Assembly: GCA_016703525.1 (NCBI GenBank)
Contig: JADJBW010000023.1
Location: 1 to 40,071 of the forward strand
From: Actinomycetota bacterium
GTDB taxonomy: Bacteria; Actinomycetota; Acidimicrobiia; Acidimicrobiales; Microtrichaceae
Direction: 5' to 3'
Length of the DNA: 40,071 nt
Under the pieces are notes generated by a model. The model made no database searches, was not told where the DNA came from, and saw only the letters and a program-made list of their open reading frames with translations. Shown one piece after another: positions 12,443-20,132 of this stretch; position 1 is the stretch's first letter, and each line of letters begins with the position of its first letter. A program made the translations under genes and the position numbers.

Positions 12443-14433
12443 ACGTTCTCCAGGGGTAGGCTCAGCGGATCCGCCGTCGGGCCCGCGGTCGTGTATGCGC
12501 CGGCGCTGGTGTCCGCGGTCGTCAGCGGCAGCGAGCTCGCGTCGAACTGCGACAGCTCGCCGACGCTGCCCGAGATCGACGCCGACGGCAGCGGCAGCGA
12601 GCAGCTCGCGGTGCCGGTGATCTCCGACTGCGCGGAGCCGGCGGCCGAGATCGTTGGTCGCGGCAGCGTGGCCGCGAGCGCACCGGCGTTGCTCGACGGG
12701 ATCGACCCGATCGCGGCGGTCGTCGGGATCGGCAGCGCGGTCGCCATCGTCCCGGTCTCGACGCGCTGCCCGCTCGCGGCGAGCGTCGGCACGGGTAGCG
12801 ACGGCGCCATCGTCCCCGTGGGCGGGTGGCTCGCGGTGCCCGAGGCGACGATCGCCGGCAGCAGCAACGACGCCGCGATCGAACCGCTCCGCGCGGCGAG
12901 CCCGGACGCCGACGCCGTCGGCAGCGGCAGCGTCGCGGCGAGCGATCCCTGGTGACGGGCGAGGCCCGACGCACTCGAGTTCGGCAGCGGCAGTGTCGCT
13001 GCGATCGTGCCGACGTGGCGCGCGAGGCCGGTGGACGTCGTCGTCGGGATCGGCAGGCTCGGGGCCATCGTCCCCGTCTCGCGCCGCTGTCCGCTCGCGC
13101 TGGTCGTCGGCAGCGGAAGCGTCGGGGCCATCGTGCCCGACGGGCCCGAGTCGGGCGTCTCGAGCTGGATCGCGAACAGCACCGTGCGGGCGTCGGCCGT
13201 GTCGCCGCGGTTGCGGCCGACGGTGAGCACGCCACCGGAGTCGCTGCTGCCGAGCATGCGCCACGACTGCGATCCGCTCGCGGTGACGATCGCTCCGAAC
13301 CCGAGCGCGTCGATGTCGCTCGCGCCGGTGTCGCCCGCGACGATCGCGTTGCGGCTCGTGCCGTCGGCGTCGGGGTAGTCGACGTCGGGCGATCCGTCGT
13401 GGCGCATGAAGACGCGCCCCCAGTTGCTGCCGGCCTGGGCGAAGGAGCAGCCCAGCACGAGCGCATCGGCACCGGTGCCGAAGTCGTAGGTGAGCGCGTT
13501 GGACCCCTCGGTCACCGCGCCGTCGGACTGGATCCCGCCGCCGTTCGTGATCACCGCGTAGTCGACGAACGCGTCGAGGCGCAGCACGATGATCCGGCTG
13601 CGTCGGTACTGCACGACGCCGCCGGACACGAACGCCTCGGCGGTGGCGATGACGGCATAGTCGCCGCTCGATGGAGCGGTGAACGTGACCTGTCCGTCGG
13701 TGTCGCCCTGCTCCCAGGTCGACTCGTCGCGGAACTCCCATCGGAAGGTGTACGTCGTGCCCGACGTCAGCGCGCGGACGTCGTGCAGGTAGAACGACGG
13801 GGCGAGCAGCGCGGGCGTCGTGTCGCCACCGTTGTTGCCGGTGAGCGTCAGGAAGATCTCGCCCTCGCTGCCGTTGTCGATCCGCGACACGGCGATCGTC
13901 GCAGACGTCGGCGTGCCGCTTGGATCGGTGATCTGCCGCAGCCGAGCACCGCAGTCGCCGGCGTCGGTGCCGGCCACCTCGGACGTGTCGCCGCTCGCCG
14001 AGTCGCCGATCCAGTAGTCGGCGTCCTCGGTGAGAGAGTCGAGCGCGATCACCTGCCAGCTCAGCGACGCGTACTCGGCCGCGACGTCGCCAGCGGTGCT
14101 GCGCACTCGCATGTTGAGCGTCGACGAACCGTCGCCCACGACGACGGCAGCAACCCGCATCTGCGCGCCCGCTGCGACGTCAGGCGCGAAGGATCCGAAG
14201 GCCGTCTGCCACCCGCTGAACCCGATCCGAGTCGTGCCGAAGCGCGCCTCGAGCTCGGACGACTGCGGCGGATCATACGCGAGGTTGCCGACGTCCTGGT
14301 GATTGGCGAAGCCGATCACCAGGTGCGGAACACCGGACGCCAGCGCGCTGCTCGAGCAGCCCGCATCGACGAACGTCGTGGACGTCGTCGTGCCGCCGGT
14401 GGCCTGGACGAACTCGCTATCGATCGCGGGCAC
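12439..14433 (-). CDS. Large virion appendage protein with tandem C-terminal repeats
   Basis: A 664-residue protein beginning at GTG 14433, with GAGGGGG upstream. The N-terminal two thirds are beta-rich with many Gly, Ser, Thr and Asp and few charged helices, as in phage structural and fibre proteins (for example AFVDYAVITNGGGIQSDGAV, SCSFAQAGSN-like and GRVFMRHDGSPDVDYPDADG stretches). Residues about 433-630 are nine tandem units of 21-24 residues with consensus G(T/S)(M/I/L)A(A/P)(T/S)LP(L/I)P followed by a variable SASG segment. It lacks a signal peptide. It lies between two small structural genes and upstream of the portal gene. Likely a tail or head decoration or fibre, receptor unknown. 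Confidence 0.6.
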   Translation of the reverse strand: MPAIDSEFVQATGGTTTSTTFVDAGCSSSALASGVPHLVIGFANHQDVGNLAYDPPQSSELEARFGTTRIGFSGWQTAFGSFAPDVAAGAQMRVAAVVVGDGSSTLNMRVRSTAGDVAAEYASLSWQVIALDSLTEDADYWIGDSASGDTSEVAGTDAGDCGARLRQITDPSGTPTSATIAVSRIDNGSEGEIFLTLTGNNGGDTTPALLAPSFYLHDVRALTSGTTYTFRWEFRDESTWEQGDTDGQVTFTAPSSGDYAVIATAEAFVSGGVVQYRRSRIIVLRLDAFVDYAVITNGGGIQSDGAVTEGSNALTYDFGTGADALVLGCSFAQAGSNWGRVFMRHDGSPDVDYPDADGTSRNAIVAGDTGASDIDALGFGAIVTASGSQSWRMLGSSDSGGVLTVGRNRGDTADARTVLFAIQLETPDSGPSGTMAPTLPLPTTSASGQRRETGTMAPSLPIPTTTSTGLARHVGTIAATLPLPNSSASGLARHQGSLAATLPLPTASASGLAARSGSIAASLLLPAIVASGTASHPPTGTMAPSLPVPTLAASGQRVETGTMATALPIPTTAAIGSIPSSNAGALAATLPRPTISAAGSAQSEITGTASCSLPLPSASISGSVGELSQFDASSLPLTTADTSAGAYTTAGPTADPLSLPLENV
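12544..13137 (-). repeat. Nine coding tandem repeats of about 63-72 bases
   Basis: The 3' third of the appendage gene encodes units starting GTMAPTLPLP, GTMAPSLPIP, GTIAATLPLP, GSLAATLPLP, GSIAASLLLP, GTMAPSLPVP, GTMATALPIP, GALAATLPRP and GTASCSLPLP. The first four and the sixth are exactly 21 residues; the others are 23-24. Hydrophobic and small residues alternate, as in a repeated beta strand followed by a Ser/Ala/Gly turn. Confidence 0.85.
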
Positions 14434-14439
14434 GGGGTG

Positions 14440-14811
14440 CTACCCCCTCGCCGCCGCCAGACGCACGATGCGCTCGGCCTGCGCCTCGACCTCGGCCAGC
14501 GACCCAGCATGGAAGGCGATCGACCCGAGCACGACCCGCGCGCCGGCATCGCGCTTGAGCAGCTGCACGATCTCGTCGACGCGTGCGGACGCCTCGACCT
14601 CGCCTCGATCGCGGAGGTGCCCGCAGGCCTGGCAGAGCAGGTGGAGCATCGGGACGTGCGCGTCGATCTCGGTGTCGCCGACGTCGCCGACGAGTGCTCG
14701 GCACCGGTCCGCGACGTCGGGCCGCCCATCCGCGAGCGCGACGGATCCGATCCACGCGAGCACCTCGCGCAGCTTCATCCCAAGCGGCAGCTCGCGGTGG
14801 ATCGTGGCCAT
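14440..14811 (-). CDS. Small helical protein in appendage cluster
   Basis: A 123-residue protein from ATG 14811. It is mostly alpha-helical (GMKLREVLAWIGSVALADG, then ASARVDEIVQLLKRDAGARV, SLAEVEAQAERIVRLAAARG) with a CQACGHLRDRG segment in the middle containing two cysteines. No family recognised. It is placed between two fibre-like genes and ends six bases before the large appendage gene, so an assembly chaperone is conceivable but not shown. Confidence 0.6.
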   Translation of the reverse strand: MATIHRELPLGMKLREVLAWIGSVALADGRPDVADRCRALVGDVGDTEIDAHVPMLHLLCQACGHLRDRGEVEASARVDEIVQLLKRDAGARVVLGSIAFHAGSLAEVEAQAERIVRLAAARG

Positions 14812-14814
14812 GGA

Positions 14815-15204
14815 TCAGCTCGCCGGCATCGTCACCGTGCAGCTCGAGATCGAGACACGGTCGCCGCTGGTGATCGACGTGGTGTTGAGGTTGAGGTCGG
14901 CGCCCGACGTGCCGACCGTGAAGTCGGCCACCGTGGTGTTGTCGCGGTTGCGGAACCGGCCGACGGCCGCGGTGCCGGTGGCATCCGCCGACGAATCGTC
15001 GGTGATCGCACTCGCCGTCGCCGTGCCGCTCGAGGATGATCCGAACGCAGGCGCGGACATGGCGAGCTCGGCGAGCAGGGTGGTGCCGCCGCTCGTGCGG
15101 ATCTGGATGTCGCCCGATGGATCCGTGCTGCCGACGTCGATCGCGTCGACGAACGCGTCGCACATGGCGTTGCGGACGGTGGTGGCGATGGAGCTGAATG
15201 CCAT
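14815..15204 (-). CDS. Small beta-rich virion protein (fibre-associated type)
   Basis: A 129-residue protein from ATG 15204 with GGAGG five bases upstream. It matches a group of small phage structural proteins that begin with a helix (SIATTVRNAMCDAFVDAIDV) then DIQIRTSGGTTLLAELAMS, followed by serine/threonine-rich strands (GRFRNRDNTTVADFTVGTSG, DLNLNTTSITSGDRVSISSC). It is the first gene of the leftward appendage operon, divergent from the amidase gene. Exact virion location unknown. Confidence 0.6.
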   Translation of the reverse strand: MAFSSIATTVRNAMCDAFVDAIDVGSTDPSGDIQIRTSGGTTLLAELAMSAPAFGSSSSGTATASAITDDSSADATGTAAVGRFRNRDNTTVADFTVGTSGADLNLNTTSITSGDRVSISSCTVTMPAS

Positions 15205-15238
15205 GCGGACCTCCGGTCAACCGTAGGCCCGACGAGAT

Positions 15239-15254
15239 GCCGGATATATCCGGC
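15239..15254. promoter_or_regulatory. 16-bp perfect palindrome in the divergent amidase/appendage gap
   Basis: GCCGGATATATCCGGC is its own reverse complement and lies in the middle of the 57-base gap between the leftward structural gene (starts 15204) and the rightward amidase gene (starts 15262). A regulator dimer bound there could control both genes. Its AT-rich centre could also be part of a promoter. Confidence 0.5.
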
Positions 15255-15261
15255 GCGCAAC

Positions 15262-16080
15262 GTGAGCCATGAGCACCATGTGCTCGCAACAAACCGCACC
15301 TTCCTCGAGCTGCTGCTGCAGATGTTCGGGCGCATCTCCTCGCCCGGCGCCGAGTCGCATCGCGAGGCCGAGGGCGCGGCGATCGACGAACTGCAGGCCG
15401 GCGTGTGCACGACCGACAACGACGGATCGTGCGCGCCGATGCCGGGGTGGATCGATCTGCGGCGCGCCGATCGGAGCAACCCGAAGTACAAGCGCGGGCG
15501 CAGCGTGGGCGCGCGGCGCTGGGATGAGGTCCTCGGGCAGACGCTGCACCAGACCGCGACCGCAGCGCTCACGCCCGACCATCCGATGCTGCTCGCGATC
15601 CCGGCGCACGACCTGGTGTTCCCCGACGGCACCGTCGTGCTCCTGCACCGGACGACGAGCTACGTCTACCACGGGCACGCGCTCAACAAGCTGACGACCG
15701 GGACGGAGTACGTCTGCCGCGCCGCGGGCGTCGAGGGCGACTACGGCACGGTGTGGCTCGGCAAGACCGATCGCGCGAAGGGTCGGACGGCGCGCGACGT
15801 CGTCGTCGAGATCACCGACGCCCAGGCTGCATCGGGACTCGAGCTGCTGCGCTGGCGCAACCGGCAGGTCGCGGCGAACGGCGGCCGCGTGCGCGCGATC
15901 TGGTCGCACCGCCAGGGGCACGAATCGCGGCGCAGCGATCCGGGCTCGAGGATCTGGCAGCGCGTCGCGATCCCGGCGACACGCGAGCTCGATCTCGCGG
16001 ACGTCTCTGGCCTGCACGTCGGCAGCGGCAAGCCGAACCCCGACGTATGGACGGGGCAGGCGCGCGGCGTGAAGTACTAG
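15262..16080 (+). CDS. N-acetylmuramoyl-L-alanine amidase (endolysin, Amidase_2 type)
   Basis: This is the only plus-strand gene supported in the window. The frame of 272 residues starts at GTG 15262; no strong ribosome site is visible and ATG 15322 is an alternative. Amidase_2 enzymes cut the bond between MurNAc and the stem peptide, using zinc. The core is recognisable: LGQTLHQTAT with zinc ligand His96, LLHRTTSYVYHGHALNKLTT near 127-146, and SHRQGHESRRSDPG with His216 and the catalytic R-x-x-DPG ending at about 228. The first 80 residues have no known domain, and no signal peptide is seen, so release would need a holin. Its stop codon shares CTAG (16077-16080) with the convergent terminase gene. 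Confidence 0.82.
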   Translation: MSHEHHVLATNRTFLELLLQMFGRISSPGAESHREAEGAAIDELQAGVCTTDNDGSCAPMPGWIDLRRADRSNPKYKRGRSVGARRWDEVLGQTLHQTATAALTPDHPMLLAIPAHDLVFPDGTVVLLHRTTSYVYHGHALNKLTTGTEYVCRAAGVEGDYGTVWLGKTDRAKGRTARDVVVEITDAQAASGLELLRWRNRQVAANGGRVRAIWSHRQGHESRRSDPGSRIWQRVAIPATRELDLADVSGLHVGSGKPNPDVWTGQARGVKY

Positions 16081-17402
16081 CCCGCGAGGGCGGCCAGCGC
16101 CTTGAGCGGGTCGCTGTTCGACGCGCCGCCGAGCATCAGCTCGGTGAACGCGTGGACCATCGCGTCGATGCGATCGTCGTCGTCGTCGCCGTCGAGATCC
16201 GCGGTGGCCATCTGCGTCTCCAAGGCATCCATCCCGGTGCCTACGCTGTGCAGTCGACCCTGCTCCTCGAGCATTGCGATCGGCTCGGCGCGCACGCGCT
16301 TCCCGTGCTTCGCGTGCACGCGGATGATCGGGATGTCCGGGTCGATCATGCGGATCACCGTCTCGCACATGTCGCCGCCGTTGTTGTCTTCGACGACCAC
16401 AGCGTTGGCGCCCCATCGGTGGTAGGCGCTCACCACGATCGTTGCCCACTCCTCGGGCTTGTACCGGCCCGACAGATCCTGCAGGCGGTAGCCGTGTCCG
16501 TTCGACGCGCGCGCGCCGACGTGGATCCCGGTCTCGTCGGAGTCCGGTCCGTGCGACGCGGCTGGGTCGACACCGATCACGATGCGCTCGAGATCGGGCA
16601 TGGACTCGACGCGCGTCGCCGTGATCCTCTCGTAGGTCCACTGCGCTGCCGGGTTGTCCTCGAGCACCTCGCCGCCCAGCTCCTGCCGTCCGATCCGCGT
16701 GCCCTCGTACTTCTGCCGCACCTTCGCGAGGTATTTGGGATCGAGGTTCGCCGCGTTGTCGAACGTCGACCCGCGCGTGTCGACGGTGTCGGGATCGCGG
16801 ATGATCGCCTTGCACAGCTTCGTCGGCTTCGGCGTCGACGTGATGATCAGCCGCACGCCGCCGCATCCACGCTCGCGCATGCCGAACAGCAGGTTGTCGT
16901 AGGCTTCGCTCGCCCGCTTCCAGTGGAACAGCTCGTCGAGCCACGCGCGCCCACCCTCGAAGCCGCGGAAGCCGTCGGGCTCGTCGCCGTATCGGATCAC
17001 ACCGACGACACCGTTGGGCCACGTCAGCTGCCGCTTGCTCGGCTCGTACAGCGGGCGGAACCCGGGCGGCGAGCAGGCGAGGATCCCCGACGGCCCTTCG
17101 ATCTGCAGCGATCGGACGTCGCCAGCGGTGCGGCCGGCGATCAAGATCTGCATCGACTCGGCCGCGCGCGCCCATGCGATGACCGTCTGCGATCCGGTGC
17201 GCGTCTTGCCGAAGCCACGGCCAGCGCGGAGCAGCCAGACGAACCACTCGCCAGGCGGCGGCAGCTGATCGGGCCGCGCCCAGAACTCCCAGTCGTGCAG
17301 GATCGCGGAGGCTTCATCCGGGCTCAGCGCCAGGATCGTCCGCTTGAGCTGCCCCGGATCCAACGACCTGAAGTAGTCGGCCGAGTAGCGTGCGTCGAGC
17401 AT
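16077..17402 (-). CDS. terL: Terminase large subunit
   Basis: The 441-residue packaging motor and nuclease starts at ATG 17402. ATPase motifs: Walker A in LLRAGRGFGKT (residues 57-67), Walker B with the catalytic Glu in AWLDELFHW (Asp156, Glu157), and a coupling motif IITSTPKP near 186. The RNase H-like nuclease domain shows VIGVDPAA (Asp279), VVVEDN (Glu338/Asp339) and the late acidic DDDDDRIDAMVHA near 406-418. Length is normal for the T4 gp17/Terminase_6 group. The start overlaps the small-subunit gene by 89 bases, as is common. It converges on the amidase gene. Confidence 0.93.
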   Translation of the reverse strand: MLDARYSADYFRSLDPGQLKRTILALSPDEASAILHDWEFWARPDQLPPPGEWFVWLLRAGRGFGKTRTGSQTVIAWARAAESMQILIAGRTAGDVRSLQIEGPSGILACSPPGFRPLYEPSKRQLTWPNGVVGVIRYGDEPDGFRGFEGGRAWLDELFHWKRASEAYDNLLFGMRERGCGGVRLIITSTPKPTKLCKAIIRDPDTVDTRGSTFDNAANLDPKYLAKVRQKYEGTRIGRQELGGEVLEDNPAAQWTYERITATRVESMPDLERIVIGVDPAASHGPDSDETGIHVGARASNGHGYRLQDLSGRYKPEEWATIVVSAYHRWGANAVVVEDNNGGDMCETVIRMIDPDIPIIRVHAKHGKRVRAEPIAMLEEQGRLHSVGTGMDALETQMATADLDGDDDDDRIDAMVHAFTELMLGGASNSDPLKALAALAG

Positions 17403-17880
17403 CTTGCACCTCGATGGGCTTGCCGTCTTCGCCGGTCACTTCGACGCGCGTAGCCATGCGACCGAAGCGCTTGGGGTAGCGACGCTCGAGGAACCACCGC
17501 TTGTCCTCGGGCTCGCCCTCGAGCACCTGGCCGACGAGGATCGTCTCGGCGGTGGCCTCGGCCGAGATCACGTCGAGGTAGAACGCGGCGTACTCGGTCA
17601 GCTCCTCATCGGGCGCAGCCTTCTCGTGCTCGTCGGCACCTCGCTTCAGCCAGTCGCTGAGCGTGCGCGGGTCGACGCGTGCGCGCGCGCAGGCGGACTC
17701 GCGGAAGTTGCCGAGCTCGAGCCACCGCAGGATCGTTGCGCAGGTCTCCGGGCAGAAGACGGTGCGGCGGTGCTTCGTCTTCTTCGGCGGCGCGGGCTTC
17801 GGCTTCGGCGGCGCAGCGCTGCCCCGCAGCTTCTTCGGCACCGGCTTTGGCCGGCGACGGATCGGCGCGTCGCTGGTCAC
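17314..17880 (-). CDS. terS: Terminase small subunit
   Basis: A 188-residue protein from GTG 17880 (GTGA overlap). It starts with a long basic Pro/Lys segment (RRRPKPVPKKLRGSAAPPKP), followed by a helix-turn-helix region, CATILRWLELGNFRESACAR and ARVDPRTLSDWLKRG, typical of the DNA-recognition domain of small terminases. The central helices (AFYLDVISAEATAETILVGQ) would form the oligomeric ring and DKRWFLERRYPKRFG is a family-like element before the C-terminus. Direct overlap with the large subunit supports the assignment. Confidence 0.85.
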   Translation of the reverse strand: MTSDAPIRRRPKPVPKKLRGSAAPPKPKPAPPKKTKHRRTVFCPETCATILRWLELGNFRESACARARVDPRTLSDWLKRGADEHEKAAPDEELTEYAAFYLDVISAEATAETILVGQVLEGEPEDKRWFLERRYPKRFGRMATRVEVTGEDGKPIEVQDARRTLLGRLLQVVGSGAAQADDPGAEPG

Positions 17881-18125
17881 ACCATCACCTTGCGCAGCAT
17901 GGAGCGGACGGCGCCGCGGGTGAGCGCGGCGACGCTGGTGTCGAGATCGAAGGCCAGGCGGCCGAGCCCACGGGCCTCCTCGCGCGAGAGCCACGAGCGG
18001 ATCTCCGTGCTCCCGTCGTAGCCCTGCTCGAAGTCCTCGCGGTCGATGCCGATGCTCGCCGCGATCTGGTTGAGTCGGTCGACCTGCTCGGGCGTCGCAG
18101 CTGCACTCTGGAGGCGTCGTGCCAT
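17877..18125 (-). CDS. Small helical protein upstream of terminase
   Basis: An 82-residue protein from ATG 18125, ending with a GTGA overlap on the small terminase gene. Helices such as TPEQVDRLNQIAASIGIDR and a C-terminal LTRGAVRSMLRKVMV are visible; EIRSWLSREEARGLGRLA in the middle is rich in acidic and basic residues. The combination of a T-P-E-Q-x-x-x-L start and S-R-E-E-A motif is reminiscent of small proteins that modulate DNA-binding partners, but no firm family. Function unknown. Confidence 0.6.
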   Translation of the reverse strand: MARRLQSAAATPEQVDRLNQIAASIGIDREDFEQGYDGSTEIRSWLSREEARGLGRLAFDLDTSVAALTRGAVRSMLRKVMV

Positions 18126-18164
18126 GATCTGGAACTCTGCGTATCAGGATCTACGCGGTCAAGC

Positions 18165-20132
18165 TTAGTAGACGCCGTCGATCGTGATCGTCACGTTGCG
18201 GATCGAGACGTTGCCTCCGCCGCTCGAGTTGCTCGCGATCTGCACCTCGAAGTTGCGCGCGCCCGAAGCGGGCAGCGTGTACGACATCGCCCATGCGATG
18301 TCGCGCTCGAACGTGGCCGTCTGATAGAGCACCACGTTGCGCGTCGCCACCGTCGCCGACGAGGTCGTGTCACGCACGCGGATGTCGATCGATCCAGCGG
18401 AGTCGCGGCCGACCTCGCCCGTCACGCGGATCCGCACCACGCCGGTGCGCTTGGGCTCGTTGGGCGAAGCGAGGGAGACGGAGCACGCGTTGGTGAAGGT
18501 CGCCGAGTTGTCGCTCGTGACTCCCGAGTTCTCGGCGTACGCGTCGCACTGGCCAGCGGTGCGCCACACGAGTCGCCGCGTGCCGCTGTTCTGCCGCACG
18601 CTGAGTTCGTCGGTGGTGGAGTTCTGCCAGACGTCGCCGTCGAGCAGCGTGGTCGGGTCGGCGTTCTGCGGGACGACGCGGAGTGCACTGCGGGTCGGCG
18701 AGGTGTCGTCGCTCTCGCAGACGACGCCATAGCCGTCGGCTGCCGTGCCGTGCACGCCCGTTGCGTCGCTGCGGCCGCGGCCCGTGCAGCCGGTGCCGCT
18801 CGAGCTGCCAGACAGGTGCGAGTCGAAGAAGCCGCCTTGCGCTGCGACGCCGCCGGCGGTGCCGCGCACGCCCGGGCCCGTCGCGCCGCCGAGGCCATCG
18901 AAGCCAGCGCCGGTGCCCACGCCCGTGCCTTCGGCCCCCGCCTCGTTTCCTCCGCCGCCCGTGAACACGCCGCCGGGTCCGCTCGCACCACCTACGCAGC
19001 TGCAGCCCGCACCGTCGCCGATGCCCTCGCCGCGCATGCCGGTGTTGTTGGTGCCGGCCGCAACGCCGCGCACGCCGTACGCACCCGCGGTGCTCGAGCC
19101 CGTGCCGACGACGCCGTGGCCATCGGCCCCGCTGCCGCCCGTGCCCGAGACGCCGACGGCGTTGCCGGTGCCGATGCCGCGCACACCCGTTGCCGGGCCC
19201 GCGCCGCTTGAGCCGGTCGCCTGCAGGCCGTAGGTCCCGCCCGCGCGACCGGTGATCGTGACCTGGGCGATCGTCGTCGCGCCGGTCGACGAGGTCTCGA
19301 CCAGGTGCGCGTCCTCTTCGCCCGCGCTGGATCCGTCGAGCACCCACGCGAGGATCTCGCCTGAGGTGAACATCCACCAGTTGAAGGTGCTCGAGCTCGG
19401 GGCCTCTTCGGCTTCCCAGCCGAGCACGATCTTGCCGCCCGATGGCGTCGAGCGGTTGGCGGCGCCGGTGTTCCACTCGGGCACTACTGCGGGCGTTGGC
19501 TTCGTGGGCATGGTCAGCTCTCCAGCGTGTACGTGAATCCGGAACGGCGGGCTGTCGAAGCCTTCGCCGGGTGTGTCGAAGCGGAATGCGCTCGTGGTGT
19601 CGGGCACTACGTGCATGGTGAAGCGCACGCCCTCGAGCTTCGCGCGGCGGATGATCGACTCGATCAGCGTCGCGCGAGCGAGCGTCACGTCGTAGAGCCC
19701 GATCTCGAACGCGGCCGGGCGGTACTCGGTGTAGTCGTAGGTCGTGTCGGTGCCCTGCGTCAGGAGCTGCAGCATTGCGAGCAGGAGCGTCGGCGTGCGT
19801 CGCTGCGACAGCGAGCTGTAGACCGCCATCAACGTGGAGCGATACTCGTCGTCCGTCTGCCCGCCGCGCAGCACGTTGACGGCGCGGCCGTGAGCGTCGA
19901 GCTGTGCACCGAAAGCGTTGGCCAGCGGCGCGAACCACTGCACGTCGTGCACGGTGTCCTCGACGTACTGCAGCTGCTCGACCATCCACTCGACCACGTC
20001 CTGCACCGACGGCTCGTCGGACTCGGACGCGATCGTGCGCAAGCGGGTGAAGACGCGGGAGGCGGCGCGGGTGATCAGGTTGAGGTCAGAGCCCGCGCCC
20101 CATTCAACCTCCCACTCGTCGGACCAGGTCAC
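18165..20132 (-). CDS. Fused baseplate/tail-fibre reading frame (gp48-like plus fibre)
   Basis: One open frame of 655 residues from GTG 20132 (GTGA overlap). The first 205 or so residues resemble tail proteins of the Mu gp48/YmfQ kind that follow baseplate J: DVVEWMVEQLQYVEDTVHDV, LRGGQTDDEYRSTLMAVYSS, LESIIRRAKLEGVRF-like, then RFDTPGEGFDSPPF. At residue 208 (ATG 19511) a typical independent fibre start follows, MPTKPTPAVVPEW with PSGGKIVLGWEAEEAPSSST and FNWWMF, preceded by GGAG eight bases upstream. The fibre part has a glycine-rich G-V-x-G-x-G repeat region (residues about 300-470, e.g. TGVRGIGTGNAVGVSGTGG) and a beta-rich tip. A stop codon in the next frame (19514-19516) would end the first protein naturally, so two genes may have been fused by an indel. 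Confidence 0.7.
   Translation of the reverse strand: MTWSDEWEVEWGAGSDLNLITRAASRVFTRLRTIASESDEPSVQDVVEWMVEQLQYVEDTVHDVQWFAPLANAFGAQLDAHGRAVNVLRGGQTDDEYRSTLMAVYSSLSQRRTPTLLLAMLQLLTQGTDTTYDYTEYRPAAFEIGLYDVTLARATLIESIIRRAKLEGVRFTMHVVPDTTSAFRFDTPGEGFDSPPFRIHVHAGELTMPTKPTPAVVPEWNTGAANRSTPSGGKIVLGWEAEEAPSSSTFNWWMFTSGEILAWVLDGSSAGEEDAHLVETSSTGATTIAQVTITGRAGGTYGLQATGSSGAGPATGVRGIGTGNAVGVSGTGGSGADGHGVVGTGSSTAGAYGVRGVAAGTNNTGMRGEGIGDGAGCSCVGGASGPGGVFTGGGGNEAGAEGTGVGTGAGFDGLGGATGPGVRGTAGGVAAQGGFFDSHLSGSSSGTGCTGRGRSDATGVHGTAADGYGVVCESDDTSPTRSALRVVPQNADPTTLLDGDVWQNSTTDELSVRQNSGTRRLVWRTAGQCDAYAENSGVTSDNSATFTNACSVSLASPNEPKRTGVVRIRVTGEVGRDSAGSIDIRVRDTTSSATVATRNVVLYQTATFERDIAWAMSYTLPASGARNFEVQIASNSSGGGNVSIRNVTITIDGVY

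Noticed and set aside
12544..13137. Tandem repeats as a CRISPR array
   Set aside because: Units are in-frame coding repeats of 63-72 bases without conserved repeat/unique spacer alternation.
12826..15039. Very long plus-strand open frame (over 700 codons) opposite the appendage genes
   Set aside because: Arg/Gly/Val-rich shadow composition; the minus-strand frames have natural composition, ribosome sites and coupled stops.
17314..17402. Overlap of terS and terL as an annotation error
   Set aside because: Both frames keep family features through the overlap; such overlaps are common in this operon type.
15753..17453. Long plus-strand open frame opposite terL
   Set aside because: The minus strand carries unmistakable Walker A and nuclease motifs of the large terminase; the plus frame is a shadow of high GC coding.
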